From NCBI GenBank assembly GCA_019308985.1, contig JAFDHB010000195.1, positions 655 to 8,751 of the forward strand: 8,097 nucleotides of DNA. Direction: 5' to 3'. Under the pieces are notes generated by a model. That model had not been told where the DNA came from. It was given only the letters and a program-made list of their open reading frames with translations, and did no database searches. Positions within the stretch are counted from its first letter, which is position 1. Every line of letters begins with the position of its first letter. The position numbers and the translations under genes are program-made. This DNA comes from Deltaproteobacteria bacterium. GTDB taxonomy: Bacteria > Desulfobacterota > DSM-4660 > Desulfatiglandales > HGW-15. Shown here one piece after another: positions 6,128 through 8,097 of the stretch.

Positions 6128-7536
6128 ATGGCAAGGATACTGGCAATAGACGATGAGCCGATGGTGCTGAGGGTCGTGGCCGAGACGCTGAAGACCAGGG
6201 ACTATGAAGTCGTAACGGCCCATGGGGGCAAAGAGGGGATCAAGAAGTTTCAAAACGACACGTTTGACCTGGTCCTTACCGATGTAATGATGCCCGACAT
6301 CGATGGAATGGAGGTTCTAAACCATGTGGTGACCAGCTCACCGGGTACCAGGTGTATCATTCTCACCGGTTACGGAAGCATCAAGGGATCGGTCGAGGCC
6401 ATGAAAAACGGGGCCTTTGACTATATCACCAAGCCTATTGCCCCGGAAGAGCTCTTGCTGGTTGTTGAAAAGGCCCTGAAGTTCATGGATCTCGAGGCGG
6501 AGAATATCAGGCTGAAAGGCTGAAAAAGGAGCTTCAAAGGAAATACCACCACAAGAACATCATCGGTACCAGTGATGCGATAAAGAGGATATACTATTTG
6601 ATAGATAAGGTTTCAGATACGGATGGCGCGGTCCTGATAACCGGACCCAGCGGGACAGGCAAAGAATTGATAGCGAGGGCTATCCACTATAACAGCAGCC
6701 GGGCAGACAAACCCCTGGTCACCATCAATTGCGCTGCAATCCCTGGAGAGCTGCTTGAAAGCGAAATCTTCGGGCACGAAAAAGGGGCGTTTACCGGGGC
6801 CCACAAGAGGCGAATAGGCCGATTTGAAATGGCAAACGGCGGCACAGTCTTCCTGGACGAAGTGGGAGAGATGAGCCCCGCCCTTCAGGTCAAGCTGCTG
6901 AGGGTATTGCAGGAGCACGAATTTGAAAGACTCGGGGGGACCAGGACCATCCACGTGGATGTCAGGATTATCTCGGCCACAAACCAGGACCTCACCGTCG
7001 CCATAAACAACGGGAGGTTTAGAGAGGATCTGTATTACAGATTGAATGTCATCCCCATCAAGGTCCCACCATTGAAAAGGCGGAAATCCGATATTCCCAT
7101 CCTCATCGAGCATTTTCTAAAAAAATTTCAAAGGAACAAAAGGGGCCACAAGGTCACGGGGTTCTCCGAAGAGGCCTTGAAGGCCTTGTACGACTATGAC
7201 TGGACCGGTAATGTGAGAGAGCTCGAAAACGTCGTCAAAAGCATAACCATCCTTTGTGAAAATACCATAGCCGACATCGGTGACTTGCCGGAACACATCC
7301 AGGAACGCCATATGTCCATTCGACATCACACCTGGCCTGAACGAAGAGTTCCGGAGCAGGGGATATCCCTCGACGAGGCAGTGAAGGACTTTGAAAAAAG
7401 GCTTATCCTTGACGCACTGGAAAGGAGCAACTGGGTCAAATCAAAGGCGGCCAAGCTTCTCAACATCAAGAGAACGACCCTCGTGGAAAAAATCAAGAAA
7501 CGTAACATTGAAATGACAGCCCCGGGCCGGGCCTGA
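6128..7536 (+). pseudogene. NtrC-family sigma-54 activator, split by a frameshift in the linker
   Basis: This encodes a two-component activator of sigma-54 RNA polymerase. Residues 1-125 are a receiver: D8-D9, phospho-acceptor D52 ('LTDVMMPD'), T80 and K102. That frame ends at TGA 6521. From about 6520 the other frame encodes the rest. It begins 'LKKELQRKYHHKNIIG', then Walker A 'GPSGTGKE' and 'GAFTGA' (needed to contact sigma-54). Next are Walker B '[11 protein letters not shown]', sensor I 'SATNQD', the arginine-finger region 'FREDLYYRLNV' and 'WTGNVRELEN'. It ends in a Fis-type helix-turn-helix ('SKAAKLLNIKRTTLVEKIKK'). Every domain is intact; only the receiver-AAA+ linker is out of frame. 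An exact 8-bp tandem repeat lies at the break. Deleting one unit gives 1401 nt, a clean 466-residue protein. It may be a real off-state, recent decay or a sequence error. Confidence 0.88.
6509..6525 (+). repeat. 8-bp tandem direct repeat causing the frameshift
   Basis: AGGCTGAA occurs twice back to back (6509-6516 and 6517-6524), with period 8 continuing one further base. It sits in the coiled-coil linker of the activator gene. With two units the receiver frame meets TGA at 6521. With one unit the reading is 'NIRLKKELQRKY', the expected linker sequence, in the frame of the AAA+ domain. Because 8 is not a multiple of 3, gain or loss of one unit would switch the gene off or on. Confidence 0.8.
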
Positions 7537-7818
7537 AAGACCTAAACCCGTCAAAATAATGACATATCCTTATACCCCTGACTATAACCTTCCATTCTTT
7601 TCCCTTCCCTAGCGCCGGTCGAGGGAATGGAGCCTGATGGCCTGTGCGCTCTAGTCTGGAATACCCGGTAGCAACGGCAGCAACAGTTTCCTAGCAGTGA
7701 AGGGACTCCTCCTGTAGATTTTGGCATAGTAATTGCTGAGATACCCAACAATCAAGGATAAAGAAATTATTGGGGTGAATTCATCCAGGGGACTGGACTT
7801 TCTTCCACGGGTCAGGTA
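7537..7818. other. Intergenic region between the activator and the AMIN gene
   Basis: No gene is supported in these 282 bp. The region contains the sigma-54 promoter at 7721-7738 and a small hairpin in its leader, TCCAG/CTGGA (7784-7797). About 180 bp upstream of the promoter are available for activator binding, but no clear pair of dyad sites is visible. There is no convincing rho-independent terminator after the activator gene. Confidence 0.5.
7721..7738 (+). promoter_or_regulatory. Sigma-54 (-24/-12) promoter of the AMIN-domain gene
   Basis: The sequence TTGGCATAGTAATTGCTG matches YTGGCACGnnnnTTGCWT well. GG (7723-7724) and GC (7735-7736) are exactly 10 nt apart and the TTGCT block is perfect. 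Transcription should start near 7748. The distance from the GC to the start codon at 7819 is 83 nt, the same as at the PilZ promoter. Confidence 0.72.
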
Positions 7819-8097
7819 ATGGTGACTCTTTTCTTCATTCTGATCATGCTGGTCCTGTCTTCCCCGAGGGCTGTTGCGGCCGATAATCATCCTGCACGCT
7901 ACGGGGGCCGTACCGATAGGCTACTCTTGATAGCTTACGGGATGCACGAATCCGGGCACGATAGGAAACCAATAGCCATTGAGATACCGGGCGATGGCAG
8001 GATACTGGACTACTCAACCAGCACCATGCTTTCCCCCCCGAGGATCGCCATCGATATTTTCGGCATTACCGACCCCTTCCGCACCATGATGACCCCT
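7819..8097 (+). CDS. Exported AMIN-domain protein (5' part, runs off the window)
   Basis: The frame is open for 93 codons from ATG 7819 to the window end, so the gene is incomplete. Residues 1-21 are a signal peptide: a hydrophobic core 'LFFILIMLVL' and an 'AVAA' cleavage region before Asp22. Residues about 40-90 have the AMIN pattern: 'PIAIEIPGDGRILDY', a short loop, then 'SPPRIAIDIFG'. AMIN domains bind peptidoglycan and occur at the N-terminus of periplasmic amidases (AmiC) and of PilQ-type secretins, so those are the main candidates for the missing part. The next in-frame stop upstream is at 7759. The ribosome site is weak, making the exact start less sure. A sigma-54 promoter lies just upstream. 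Confidence 0.75.
   Translation, partial: MVTLFFILIMLVLSSPRAVAADNHPARYGGRTDRLLLIAYGMHESGHDRKPIAIEIPGDGRILDYSTSTMLSPPRIAIDIFGITDPFRTMMTP

Noticed and set aside
6515..6530. Programmed -1 ribosomal frameshift in the activator gene at the GAAAAAGG run
   Set aside because: The TGA of the receiver frame (6521-6523) comes before the A-run (6523-6527), so a ribosome would stop before reaching it.

Overview
The window reads like a chemotaxis and motility region of a Gram-negative, sigma-54-using bacterium, most likely a deltaproteobacterium (Desulfobacterota). The lineage is inferred from the gene mix (PilZ, CheR, CheA, CheB, CheZ, CheY and an NtrC-type regulator), from a small DUF3135-like protein, and from a repeat family built on TGATGGnnTCGTAAAAAG that I associate from memory with that group. 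No rRNA, tRNA, CRISPR array or insertion sequence was seen.

Layout. Positions 1-590 hold no recognisable gene. A small DUF3135-like gene (591-926, +) faces a stand-alone receiver gene (1030-1497, -). A divergent regulatory region follows (1498-2031), with one good sigma-54 promoter on each strand pointing outward. Next come an intact PilZ gene (2032-2631) and a wrecked stretch of chemotaxis genes (2624-4062). There CheR has a frameshift and an internal deletion, CheA is reduced to its Hpt domain, and CheB to its C-terminal half. Intact cheZ (4090-4878) and cheY (4903-5277) follow. Two adjacent hairpin-rich, MITE-like repeats (about 5291-5583) separate cheY from a 136-residue protein of unknown function (5646-6056). 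An NtrC-family sigma-54 activator (6128-7536) follows, split by what looks like an exact 8-bp tandem duplication. The last gene (7819 to the window end) encodes the start of an exported AMIN-domain protein and has its own sigma-54 promoter.

How it fits together. Three sequences match the sigma-54 -24/-12 consensus with exact GG-N10-GC geometry. They precede the receiver gene, the PilZ/che run and the AMIN gene, and the only sigma-54 activator in view is encoded here. A local regulon controlled by that activator is a reasonable inference. As sequenced, the activator is out of frame in its linker. Removing one 8-bp unit restores a single 466-residue protein, so this may be a reversible or recent switch.

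The che core has lost its kinase domains, a working methyltransferase and the methylesterase active site, yet the surviving fragments keep family motifs without scattered stops. The losses are therefore either recent or assembly artefacts. CheZ, CheY and the Hpt fragment remain chemically plausible.
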